Below are positions 9,010 through 17,800 of a stretch of DNA of 64,000 nt, piece by piece; the first letter of the stretch is position 1; the number at the start of each line of letters is the position of its first letter. A program made the position numbers and the translations under genes. This stretch comes from Bryobacteraceae bacterium CoA2 C42 (lineage in GTDB: Bacteria; Acidobacteriota; Terriglobia; Bryobacterales; Bryobacteraceae): assembly GCA_019931245.1 (NCBI GenBank), contig JAINDL010000029.1:1-64000 (forward strand), given 5' to 3'. The notes beneath the pieces were generated by a model that ran no database searches, was not told where the DNA came from, and worked only from the letters and a program-made list of their open reading frames with translations.

Positions 9010-9847
9010 TCACTACAGGATTGCGCAACTGGCCGAGGCCTTGCACTTCGATGATGCAATCGTCGCCGGCTTTGAGCAGGCGCTGGGGTTTGCGGGCGAA
9101 GCCGACGCCGGCGGGGGTGCCGGTGGTGATGATGTCGCCGGGCTTGAGGGTCATGACCTGGGAGATGTAGCTGAGGAGTTTGGGCAGCTTGAAGATGAGC
9201 TCGGAGGTGTTGGAATCCTGCAGCACTTCGCCGCTGATGGTGGCCTTGATGGGGAGGGCGTGGGGGTCGGCGATTTCGTCTTTGGTGACGATGTAGGGGC
9301 CGATGGGGCAGAAGGTGTCGATGCTCTTGCCCATGAGCCACTGGGAGGAGGCGAGCTGGAGGTCGCGGGCGGAGACGTCGTGGAGGTTCATGTAGCCGAA
9401 GACGTGGCTTTCCCAATCGGCTTCGGCGATGTTCTTGCCGGGCTTACCGATGACGACGGCGAATTCGGCTTCGTAGTCGGGGGTTTGGGCGACTTTGGGG
9501 AGGACGATTTCATCGCCGGGGCCGATGATGCAGTTGTTGAACTTCGAGAAGATGGTGGGGACGGTGGGGATGGCCATGTTGGATTCGATGGCGTGATCCC
9601 GGTAGTTGAGTCCGACGCAGAGGATCTTTTCCGGGCGCGTGAGGGGCGCGAGGATGCGGACGCCGGCTTCGGCGACCTGACCGGTGGCGGAAGCGGCGTA
9701 GGCAGCGGCCTTGGCGGGACCTTCGGGATCCGCGATGAGGGCATGGAGATCGGCGTAGCCGGCGCCGGCGAGGGGGGTGATGGTGGAGCCATCGGAGACG
9801 CCCGGCTCAGGCTGGCCGCCGGGACGCGCAAACATCAAAAGTTTCAT
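8999..9847 (-). CDS. Fumarylacetoacetate hydrolase (FAH) family protein
   Basis: A 282-residue FAH-fold enzyme, the family covering 2-keto-4-pentenoate hydratases, acylpyruvases and oxaloacetate decarboxylases. Family motifs visible are ILCVGLNYRDHAIE, the metal ligands in DYEAEFAVVIG (E-x-E) with the aspartate in GYMNLHDVSARDLQ, and the C-terminal PGDIITTGTPAGVG. I use the ATG at 9847 (MKLLMFARPGG); a TTG three codons upstream is possible. It overlaps the downstream amidohydrolase gene by 11 bp. A second FAH-family gene lies at 37593, with distinct sequence. The exact substrate cannot be assigned. Confidence 0.93.
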   Translation of the reverse strand: MKLLMFARPGGQPEPGVSDGSTITPLAGAGYADLHALIADPEGPAKAAAYAASATGQVAEAGVRILAPLTRPEKILCVGLNYRDHAIESNMAIPTVPTIFSKFNNCIIGPGDEIVLPKVAQTPDYEAEFAVVIGKPGKNIAEADWESHVFGYMNLHDVSARDLQLASSQWLMGKSIDTFCPIGPYIVTKDEIADPHALPIKATISGEVLQDSNTSELIFKLPKLLSYISQVMTLKPGDIITTGTPAGVGFARKPQRLLKAGDDCIIEVQGLGQLRNPVVSEA

Positions 9848-9937
9848 AGTTTCCAAATTGTATCAATGCGGGGTGAGAATGGCGGGGTAAAATGGAGACT
9901 TAGGGAGGGGAGTACTAATCTGCCGGAGTATTTAGCG

Positions 9938-11032
9938 ATGGTGCTGATCCTGCTCTGCCACTGGGAAGTGTGGCGCTGGACGCGGGACCGGATGCCGCAA
10001 CTGGTTTGGCTGTTGGGGGCGAGCGCGTTGTTTGGCGCGGCGGGGATGTTTTTTGAGTTGCCCTGGGCTTGGCGGTACGTGCCGCCGGGGGAGTGGTTTT
10101 TCTGGGCGCGGGGCGCGGCGATTGCGTGGGGGATCTGCTCCTGCGGGACGACGCTGATCTGGGCGCTGGGCCGGCGGATGACGCCGCGGTTTGATCCGGG
10201 GCGGCGGCAGTTGGTGCTGACGGCGCGGGCGGTGGCGGCGGCGGCGCCGGCGGCGGTGACGGGGTTTGGCATTCTGGTGGGGCGGCGGGACCTGCAGGCG
10301 GTAGAGGTGGAGATGCGGGTGCCGGGGCTGTCGAAGGATCTGGACGGCGTCCGGATTGCGCAGCTGAGCGACATCCACTACGGACCGTTTTTGAGCCGGC
10401 GGGAGTTGGCGCAGGCGGTGGGGATGGCGAACGACTTCCGGCCGCATCTGACGGTGGTGACCGGGGATTTGATCACGCGCAACGGCGACCCGATTGAGGA
10501 GTGTCTGCGGGAGCTTGCGGCGCTGCGGGCGTCGAGCGGGGTGTGGGGCTGTATGGGGAACCATGAGATCTACGCCAACTGCGAGGCGTACGTGCAGCGG
10601 GAGGGCCGGCGGCGGGATCTGCATTTTCTGCGGGGGCAGAAACAGGAGTTGCGCTTTGGCGAGGCGCGGCTGAACCTGGCCGGGGTGGACTATCAGAAGA
10701 TGCACGGGGATTACTTGCGCGGGGCCGAGGCGCTGCGGGAGGCCGGGGCGTGGAACGTGCTGCTGTCGCACAACCCGGACGCGTTCCGGACGGCGGCGGA
10801 GCAGGGTTGGGATCTGATGCTGGCGGGGCATACGCACGGGGGGCAGGTGACGGTGGAGTATCTGCATCAGCATTTGAACTTTGCGCGGTTTTTCACGCCG
10901 TATGTGTACGGGCGGTATGAAGAGGGGGGATCGCAGTTGTACGTGACGCGGGGGATTGGAACGGTAGGAATCCCGGCGCGGATTGGAGCTCCGCCGGAAG
11001 TGGCGTTGATAAAACTGTGCGCGACCTCATAA
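9938..11032 (+). CDS. Membrane-anchored metallophosphoesterase (YkuE/YaeI type)
   Basis: A 364-residue protein. Three hydrophobic segments at the N-terminus (LVWLLGASALFGAAGMFF, FWARGAAIAWGICSCGTTLI, AVAAAAPAAVTGFGILVG) precede a calcineurin-like phosphoesterase domain. That domain has all metal motifs: QLSDIHYG, VVTGDLIT, GCMGNHE, LLSHNPD and AGHTHGGQ. This architecture matches the membrane metallophosphoesterases such as B. subtilis YkuE and E. coli YaeI, some of which act on lipid-linked or UDP-diacylglucosamine-type substrates; the substrate here is unknown. I start at the ATG at 9938 with GGAG nine bases upstream; an in-frame ATG at 9866 lacks a good site. Its 3' end overlaps the next gene by 16 bp. 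Confidence 0.93.
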   Translation: MVLILLCHWEVWRWTRDRMPQLVWLLGASALFGAAGMFFELPWAWRYVPPGEWFFWARGAAIAWGICSCGTTLIWALGRRMTPRFDPGRRQLVLTARAVAAAAPAAVTGFGILVGRRDLQAVEVEMRVPGLSKDLDGVRIAQLSDIHYGPFLSRRELAQAVGMANDFRPHLTVVTGDLITRNGDPIEECLRELAALRASSGVWGCMGNHEIYANCEAYVQREGRRRDLHFLRGQKQELRFGEARLNLAGVDYQKMHGDYLRGAEALREAGAWNVLLSHNPDAFRTAAEQGWDLMLAGHTHGGQVTVEYLHQHLNFARFFTPYVYGRYEEGGSQLYVTRGIGTVGIPARIGAPPEVALIKLCATS

Positions 11033-11760
11033 TCAGCGATATTCACGCCAATCTCGAGGGTCTCGAGGCCGTGGTGGCGGCGGCGCGGGACGGGTACGAC
11101 CGGGTGGTGTGCTGCGGGGACCTGGTGGGCTACGGGGCGGATCCGAACGCGGTGGTGGATTGGGTGCGGGCGCACGCGGCGGTGGTGATCCGGGGCAACC
11201 ACGACAAGGTGGCGGCGGGGCTCGATTCGATGGAGGCTTTCAACCCGATGGCGCGGCAGGCGGCGGTGTGGACGGCGAGCGCGTTGACGGCGGAGAATCG
11301 GGCGTGGGTGAGGGGGCTCGAGCGGGGGCCGGTGGTGGTGGACGGGGCGTACGCGGTGGTGCACGGGTCGCCGCGGGACGAGGATGAGTACGTTGTGGAG
11401 GGGCCGGAGGTGCGGGTGGCGATGGAGGCGGCGACTGAGGAGTTGACGTTCTTTGGCCATACGCACGTGCAGGGGGGCTTTCAGTTGAAGCAGCGGCAGG
11501 TGATTGCGATCGGGCCGCCGTTTCTGGACGAGAGCGAGTACACGTTTGCGCTGTCGCCGGACTACCGTTACCTGGTGAATCCGGGGTCGGCGGGGCAGCC
11601 GCGAGACGGGGATTGGCGGGTGGGAGCGGCGATTTACGATGCCGGGGCGAAGACGGTGCGGCTGCTGCGGGTATCCTATGACCTCGAGACGGCGCAGCGG
11701 AAGATTCGGGAGGCGGGGCTGCCGCCGCTGCTGGCCGACCGGCTGGCGCGCGGCTATTGA
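11017..11760 (+). CDS. Soluble metallophosphoesterase (MJ0936/YfcE-like)
   Basis: A 247-residue cytoplasmic phosphoesterase of the calcineurin-like superfamily, PF12850 type. Motifs are IISDIHANLEGL at the extreme N-terminus, CCGDLVGYG, IRGNHD, VVHGSP, FGHTHVQ and VNPGSAGQPRD; the last is diagnostic for the YfcE/MJ0936 branch. The start is a GTG inside the preceding metallophosphoesterase gene, giving a 16-bp overlap and strong translational coupling of two different phosphoesterases. Characterised relatives act on phosphodiesters in vitro; the biological substrate here is unknown. Confidence 0.93.
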   Translation: MRDLIISDIHANLEGLEAVVAAARDGYDRVVCCGDLVGYGADPNAVVDWVRAHAAVVIRGNHDKVAAGLDSMEAFNPMARQAAVWTASALTAENRAWVRGLERGPVVVDGAYAVVHGSPRDEDEYVVEGPEVRVAMEAATEELTFFGHTHVQGGFQLKQRQVIAIGPPFLDESEYTFALSPDYRYLVNPGSAGQPRDGDWRVGAAIYDAGAKTVRLLRVSYDLETAQRKIREAGLPPLLADRLARGY

Positions 11761-11776
11761 CGAAACGAAGCCAACG

Positions 11777-13591
11777 TCAGGGAGCGGCGGGGGCGTGCTG
11801 GGGATGAAAGTGGGTGAAGATTTTGCGGGCGGCGGCGGGGCCGACTTCGCGGGCGAGGGTGGATTCGGTGGCGAGTTTGACGGCTTCGAGGCTGCCGATG
11901 GTCTGCAGGAGCTTTTCGACGGTGCGTTCGCCGACGCCGGGGACGTTGAGAAGCTCTGAGCGCATGCGGGTGATGTTGCGGCGGGTGCGGTGGAAGGTGA
12001 CGGCGAAGCGGTGGGCTTCGTCGCGGATGGTTTGGATGACGTGGAGGACGGGGTTGTGGCGGTCGAGGCGGACGGGTTCGTCCTCCTGGCCGTAGATGTA
12101 GATGATCTCTTCGCGTTTGGCGATGGAGGCGATGGTCTGGTCGGTGATGCCGAGGGCTTCGAGGGCTTCGGCGGCGGCGTGGAGTTGGCCGAGGCCGCCG
12201 TCGATGAGGACGACGCTGGGGAACTTGGCGCCCTCTTCTTTGAGGCGGGAGTAGCGGCGGGTGACGACTTCGCGCATGGAGGCGAAGTCGTCGTTGCCGG
12301 CGACCGTCTTGATGATGAATTTGCGGTAGTCGGCCTTTTTCATCTTGCCGTCCTCCCAGACGACCATGGAGGCGACTTTATCGGTGCCCTGGATGTGGGA
12401 GATGTCGAAGCATTCGATGCGGCTGGGGGGAGCGGGGAGGTTGAGGGAGTCTTCGAGGGCGTTGGCGATGGACTGGGCGGTGGGTTTGAGGATGCGGAAG
12501 CGGGCTTCAAAGCAGTGTTTGGCGTTGGTTTCGGCGAGGTCGAGGAGAGCTTTTTTTTCGCCGCGCTGGGGGGTGCGGATTTCGACGCGGCGGCCGCGTT
12601 TTTCGGTGAGGAGTTCGGCGAGGGCTTCGCGGTCTTCAAAGTCGTCGGGGACGTGGACGATGAGCGGGACGTAGCGCTGGTCGAGGTAGACCTGCTTGAG
12701 GAGGGCGGCGAGGAATTCGGGGGCGTCGAAGTCGAAGCGGTCTTCCCAGTAGAACTCGCGGCGGTCGACGATGCGGCCGTTGCGGACGTGAAAGAGGTTG
12801 ACGGCGAGGAGCGGGGGTTCGGCGTAGTAGGCGAAGATGTCGATGTCGTCGCCGTGGGCGGTGGCCATTTTCTGGGTTTGGGCCATTTCCTCGATGGTGA
12901 CGAGGTTGTCGCGGAGGCGGGCGGCGCGTTCGAAATTGAGCTCTTCGGCGGCTTCGGCGATTTGGTGGCGGAGGTGGGATTCGAGGTCTTTGAGGCGGCC
13001 TTCGAGGAAGAGGCGGGTTTGGCGGACGGCCTCGGCGTATTCGGGGGCGGCGACGAGGCCTTCGACGCAGGGGCCGAGGCAGCGGCGGATGTGGTACTGC
13101 AGGCAGGGGTGGGAGTGTTTGCGGTTGAAGTCGATTTTGCAGGAGGGGATTTTGAACTGGCGGTGGATGAAGTCGGTGAGGCGGTAGGCGAGGTTGCCGG
13201 GGAAGTAGGGACCGAAGTAGGAGGCGCCGTCTTTGCGGAGGCGGCGGGTGACGAAGACGCGGGGGACGCGTTCGCTCGTGAGTTTGATGTAGGGGTAGGT
13301 TTTGTCGTCCTTGAGGAGGACGTTGAAGCGGGGCTTGTGCTGCTTGATGAAGTTGTTTTCGAGGGCGAGGGCCTCTTTTTCGTTTTCGACGACGATGTAG
13401 TCGAGGTCGGCGGCTTCGGAGATGAGGGTACCGGTTTTGGCTTCCGAGAGGCGGTCGTCGGAGAAGTAGTTGCGGACGCGGGCGCGGAGGTTCTTCGCTT
13501 TGCCGACGTAGATGATGTCGCCGAAGGCGTTTTTGTAGAGATAAACGCCCGGCAGGAGGGGCAACTGCGACACTTTCTCGCGGAGATTCAT
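11777..13591 (-). CDS. uvrC: Excinuclease ABC subunit UvrC
   Basis: A 604-residue nucleotide-excision-repair nuclease that makes both incisions around a UvrAB-bound lesion. The N-terminal GIY-YIG nuclease is clear (LPGVYLYKNAFGDIIYVGKAKNLR). The UVR domain follows (EAAEELNFERAARLRDNL), then the UvrC RNase H-like endonuclease (RIECFDISHIQGTDKVASMVV, VVLIDGGLGQL), and a C-terminal helix-hairpin-helix pair (LLNVPGVGERTVEKLLQTIGS). I start at MNLREKV, which matches family starts; a GTG 11 codons upstream is in frame but would overlap the divergent gene. The stop lies 16 bp from the convergent phosphoesterase gene. Confidence 0.97.
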   Translation of the reverse strand: MNLREKVSQLPLLPGVYLYKNAFGDIIYVGKAKNLRARVRNYFSDDRLSEAKTGTLISEAADLDYIVVENEKEALALENNFIKQHKPRFNVLLKDDKTYPYIKLTSERVPRVFVTRRLRKDGASYFGPYFPGNLAYRLTDFIHRQFKIPSCKIDFNRKHSHPCLQYHIRRCLGPCVEGLVAAPEYAEAVRQTRLFLEGRLKDLESHLRHQIAEAAEELNFERAARLRDNLVTIEEMAQTQKMATAHGDDIDIFAYYAEPPLLAVNLFHVRNGRIVDRREFYWEDRFDFDAPEFLAALLKQVYLDQRYVPLIVHVPDDFEDREALAELLTEKRGRRVEIRTPQRGEKKALLDLAETNAKHCFEARFRILKPTAQSIANALEDSLNLPAPPSRIECFDISHIQGTDKVASMVVWEDGKMKKADYRKFIIKTVAGNDDFASMREVVTRRYSRLKEEGAKFPSVVLIDGGLGQLHAAAEALEALGITDQTIASIAKREEIIYIYGQEDEPVRLDRHNPVLHVIQTIRDEAHRFAVTFHRTRRNITRMRSELLNVPGVGERTVEKLLQTIGSLEAVKLATESTLAREVGPAAARKIFTHFHPQHAPAAP

Positions 13592-13599
13592 AGAACGCG

Positions 13600-14004
13600 G
13601 TGCGTTATCCTTTGATTGTGGCACGCGGACTCTGGTTAGCTTTGTTTGCCGCGGTATGGCTTTGGGGGCAGGCGCCGGTTCCGGCGCCGCAGGAACAGGA
13701 ACCGCCCGAGGAAGATACCGCGCTGACCGGGGCGAAGGAGTATGCCTTTAATCCGCTGCAGGCGGAAAAAGAGTTGAAGATCGGCCTGTTTTACGCCAAG
13801 CGGAGCAGTTGGAAGGCGGCGATCATGCGATTCCGCGAGGCGACGCGCTGGAATCCTGGGTTAGCGGAGGCGTGGCTGCGGTTGGGCGAGTCGCTTGAGC
13901 GCGCGAAGGATCGGAAGGGCGCGCGTCAGGCGTTTGCGAAGTATCTGGAGCTGGAGCCGGAGGCGAAAAACGCCGCGGAGATTAAGAAGCGGATGGGCTC
14001 GTAG
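13600..14004 (+). CDS. Exported TPR-containing protein
   Basis: A 134-residue protein with an N-terminal hydrophobic export segment (LWLALFAAVWLWGQA), an acidic proline-rich spacer and about two tetratricopeptide repeats (LKIGLFYAKRSSWKAAIMRF, AWLRLGESLERAKDRKGARQAF). It resembles the short YfiO/BamD-like or lipoprotein-type TPR scaffolds, but there is no lipobox cysteine. The start could be GTG 13600 or GTG 13618; both lack an obvious ribosome-binding site. Divergent from uvrC with only 8-26 bp between starts, so the two must share overlapping promoter DNA. It converges on the TIR gene with a 23-bp overlap. Partner unknown. Confidence 0.8.
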   Translation: MRYPLIVARGLWLALFAAVWLWGQAPVPAPQEQEPPEEDTALTGAKEYAFNPLQAEKELKIGLFYAKRSSWKAAIMRFREATRWNPGLAEAWLRLGESLERAKDRKGARQAFAKYLELEPEAKNAAEIKKRMGS

Positions 14005-14545
14005 CCTTGATCGTGGTCAACAGTTGGCGCAGGCCCGTCTCCGGCTCCGGGAACAGGTCGATGTACTGCAATTGCGCCGTAATCTGCCGCGGCAGAGGGC
14101 AATCTTCGAGCCGCACGGGGATGACAAAGGGGTATTCGAGCGGCCATTCCGCGGCCCGTTCGAGCGCGTAGCGCAGTTCGGCATGAAACCGGCTGGGCCG
14201 GCTGAGAGCATGTTGGGAAAAGCAGGGGATGAAGAAGTCGGCTTTGCTAATGGCTCGCTCAATGGCTTTGGGCCAGTTTTGACCGGGAAGCAGTTTCCGG
14301 CGGTCCATCCACGGATGAAAGCCGGCGTCTTCGAGAGCCTCGAAGAGCGTTTCGACGAAAGGGGCATCTTCGATGGTGTAGGCGAGAAAGACTCGCTTGC
14401 CGCCCGCGGCACGAAAGCGAATCTGCCCGGCCTCGTCGGTTCGCAGGGAGCCGACCGCTTCGATGTCGATGGTCAAGCCCTCAGCGAGGCATTGCCGAAT
14501 GACTTTGGCGATGTCGTCGAGTCCAGGTTTCGGAGGTGCTTTCAT
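13982..14545 (-). CDS. TIR-domain protein with HU-like N-terminal segment
   Basis: A 187-residue protein. Residues 51-185 are a bacterial TIR domain: VFLAYTIEDAPFVETLFEAL, then FHPWMDRRKLLPGQNW, then the F-x-x-E region FHAELRYALE with Glu123 in the position of the catalytic glutamate of NAD-cleaving TIRs, and QLQYIDLF. Residues 8-50 (DIAKVIRQCLAEGLTIDIEA, then VGSLRTDEAGQIRFRA) read like the helix-plus-beta part of HU/IHF, so this appears to be an HU-like/TIR fusion. No signal peptide is present. The start codon overlaps the stop of the HU-like small gene upstream as ATGA. Function is not established; NAD hydrolase or immune-effector activity is a family-based possibility. The N-terminal HU call is inference from pattern. 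Confidence 0.87.
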   Translation of the reverse strand: MKAPPKPGLDDIAKVIRQCLAEGLTIDIEAVGSLRTDEAGQIRFRAAGGKRVFLAYTIEDAPFVETLFEALEDAGFHPWMDRRKLLPGQNWPKAIERAISKADFFIPCFSQHALSRPSRFHAELRYALERAAEWPLEYPFVIPVRLEDCPLPRQITAQLQYIDLFPEPETGLRQLLTTIKATSPSAS

Positions 14546-14718
14546 TCGGACTCCTCGCGCGTGGGGCGGATGACCCCGAGGCCCCTGACTTTCACCTGTT
14601 TTCGCTGTCGCAGCGTAGTCACGAGGCGGGTGACTAGCTGATCGAGTTGGTCGGCCGCGACCGCGGGCGGCTGACCCGTTGCCGCCGCGATGCGGTCGAG
14701 CAGTTCCGGAGTGGTCAT
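14542..14718 (-). CDS. Short HU-like protein coupled to the TIR gene
   Basis: A 58-residue protein. It aligns by eye with the first two helices and first beta turn of HU (PELLDRIAAATGQPPAVAAD, then QLVTRLVTTLRQRKQVKVRG, then LGVIRPT), matching HU's ELIDAVAE...A...GEKVQLIGFGTF pattern. It stops just where HU's DNA-grasping beta arm would begin, so it is either a minimal HU-like dimerisation module or a truncated paralogue. The stop codon overlaps the ATG of the TIR gene (ATGA), implying translational coupling and a joint function. There is no strong Shine-Dalgarno before the ATG. The full-length HU gene at 30107 is separate. Confidence 0.75.
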   Translation of the reverse strand: MTTPELLDRIAAATGQPPAVAADQLDQLVTRLVTTLRQRKQVKVRGLGVIRPTREESE

Positions 14719-14893
14719 TGCAAGCCCAGAATAAGGGGCAGGCCGGGGTCAACCCGGACAAGACGAGGGCCTGGAGGGTGATAACTATCGGGGACTCAAA
14801 GGGATACGAGAGGCAAAGATTTTCCGATGCCTCGTGAACGGCTGTTTGTCCGGGCGGGAGAATGACGCGGCAAGCCTGATAGAATCGGGGTGC

Positions 14894-17800
14894 ATGCGGC
14901 GCTGGTTGATTGTGGCTACGATGGCGTCTTTGCTCCCGGCAGCAGAGCAGGATGAGTTTTTTGAGCGGAAGGTGCGGCCGGTGCTGGCGGGGCGCTGCCA
15001 GAGCTGCCACGGGGCGCAGAAGCAGTTTGCGGCGCTGCGGCTGGATGACCGGGAGTCGATTCTGAAGGGCGGGATGCATGGCCCGGCGGCGGTGCCGGGG
15101 CAGCCGGAGGCGAGCCTGTTGATTCAGGCCGTCAAGCACGAGGGCCGGAAGATGCCCATGGGCGAGAAGCTACCGGAGGCCGAGATTGCCGCGCTCGAAG
15201 AGTGGGTGCGCGCGGGGATGCACTGGCCGGCGGGCGCCAAGCCGGCCGGGGCGGGTTTAGCGGCGAAGGCGTTTTATGAAAAGCTGCGGCGGGAGCACTG
15301 GTCGTATCAGCCGGTGCGGAGCGTGGCGCCGCCGGCGGGGAAGGCGGCGCATCCGGTGGACCGGTTTCTGGACGCGCGGCGGGCGGCGGCGGGGCTGAGC
15401 CTGGCGCCGGCGGCGGAGCGGCGGGTGCTGGCGCGGCGGGCGGCGTATGTGGTGACCGGGCTGCCGCCGGAGGCGGGGCTGCTCGAACGGTTTTTGAACG
15501 ACCGGAGCGCGGGGGCTTACGAGCGCTACGTGGACGCGCTGTTGGCGTCGCCGCGCTACGGCGAGCGGTGGGCGCGGCACTGGATGGACGTGGTGCGCTA
15601 CGCCGAGACGCACGGCTACGAGTGGAACTACGAGATTCAGGGGGCGTGGCGGTACCGCGATTATCTGATCCGGGCGTTCAACCTGGATGTTCCCTACAAC
15701 CAATTTGTGCGGGAGCACGTGGCGGGGGATTTGCTGGCGAAGCCGCGGGTGGTGGAGGGGCGCAATGAGTCCGTACTGGCGACGGCGTTCTACCGGCTGG
15801 GGGAGATGGGCCACGACAACTGCAACCAGTTTCGCGAGCTGCGGACGGATGTGGTGGACAACCAGATTGATACGTTAACCAGGGCATTTCAGGGGGCAAC
15901 GGTTTCGTGCGCCCGTTGCCACGACCACAAGATCGACCCGATTCCGACCGAGGACTACTATTCGCTTTACGGGATTTTGAACAGCTCGCGGCAGGTGGCG
16001 CGCACGCTCGAAGTAGGCGCGGCGCCGCCGGCGGGGGTGGCGGAGCTGAAGCTTGCCATCCGGCAGGAGCTGGCGACGGCGTGGCTGGGCGCGACGGCGA
16101 AGCTGGAGGCGGAGTTGGCGGCGGCGCTGGCGGAGCAGAAGGACGCGCCGGAGGCGGCGGGGTTGGCGGCGGGGCTGGAGGCGGCGCGGGTGCAGCAGTG
16201 GAGCCGGCTGCTGCAACGGGACAAGGTGGACCTGGCGGATCCGCTGGCGGTGTTTGCGCATCCGGCGGCGGAGTATGCCAAGGAGGCGGCGGCGCGGGAG
16301 CGGTTCAACCGGGAGAAGTTTGTGACGGCGGCGGACTTCCGGGCGGGGGTGCCGGCGGGGTGGAGCGCGGAGGGCTTGGGACTGCAGGCGGGGCAGGCGC
16401 GGGCGGGCGATTTTGCGGTGGCGACGGAGGGGCGGGCGGCGGTGGAAGGCATCTTCCCGGCGGGGTTGTTTACGAATCTGGTGACGGACCGGTGGAACGG
16501 GTCGCTGCGGTCGCCGATGCTGCCGGCGGAGAAGAAGTTTGTGAGTTTCGAGGCGCTGGGGGGCAAGTTTGCGGCCCGGCGGGTGATTCTGGACCACTGC
16601 GTGATTGGCGAGAACTATGACGTGCTGGACTCGCCGCGGCTGCGGTGGGAGAAGGTATCGGCCAAGGACGCCGCGAAGTTTCCGGTGTATCTCGAACTGA
16701 ACACGAAGACGGATAACCCGCGGATTCCGGACCGCCCGGGGCGGTTGAAGAAGACGCCGGACGCGAGTCCGCGGTCTTACTTCGGGGTGACGCGGGTGCT
16801 GTACCACGATGAGGACGTGACGCCGCAGGAGACGCTGGAGCATGTAGCGGCGCTGGTGGCGGCGCCAACGCCGGCGCAGTTTGCGGCCATGGCGCGGCAG
16901 GCGGTGCGGGCGTGGGGCGCGGGGACGGCGACGGCGCAGGATGTGAAGTGGTTGAATTGGCTCGTCGACAACGGCGTGCTAGTGAACTCGCGGAATCTGA
17001 CCCCGGCGCTGCGGCGGCTGACGGACCGGTTTCGCGCGATGGAAGCGGGGATGGTGGATCCGACGGTGGTGGCGGGGATGGGCGATTTTGACCCGGGGGC
17101 GGATCATCCGATCTTTCAGGCGGGGTCGGCGACGAATCCCGGGCGGGTGGCGCCGCGGCACTTTTTGAGTCTGATGCCGGAGGGGCTGAAGCCGGTGGGG
17201 CCGGCCGGGAGCGGACGGCGGGAGTTGGCCGAGGCGATGGCGAGCGAGGAGAATCCGCTGACGGCGCGGGTGATGGTGAACCGGATCTGGCACCATGTGT
17301 TCGGCCGGGGGATTGTGGCGAGCACGGACGACTTCGGGAGCAATGGCGCGGCGCCCTCGCATCCGGAGCTGCTCGACTATCTGGCGACGGAGTTCGCGCG
17401 GCGGGGATGGTCGACGAAGGGGATGATCCGGCTGTTGCTGACGTCGGCGGCGTTTCAACAGGGGAGCGCGGCGGAGGCCGCGGCGCGGGCCAAGGACCCG
17501 GCGAATGCGCTGCTGCACCATTATCCGGTGCGGCGGCTGGAGGCCGAGGCGGTGCGCGATACGCTGCTGGCGGTATCGGGCCGCTTGGAGGAGAAGCTGT
17601 ACGGGCCGAGCATACAACCGCACCGGAGCGAGCCGCAGGAGCACCGGCGGCTGTTTCAAGGGCCGCTGGATGGAGACGGGCGGCGGAGCGTTTACCTGAA
17701 GATCACGCGGATGCAGGGTCCGCGGTTTTTGGAGCTGTTTGATTTTCCAAGCCCGCTGCAGACGCGGGGCAATCGGGATGTGACGAACGTGCCGCCGCAG

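Noticed and set aside
11761-11775. Shared motif CGAAACGAAGCC at about 11761, 29707 and 42364
   Set aside because: Two of three copies are inside coding genes with normal codons, and the match is only 12 bases; treated as chance.
11990-13615. 541-codon plus-strand open frame
   Set aside because: Antisense to uvrC, which has full domain support.
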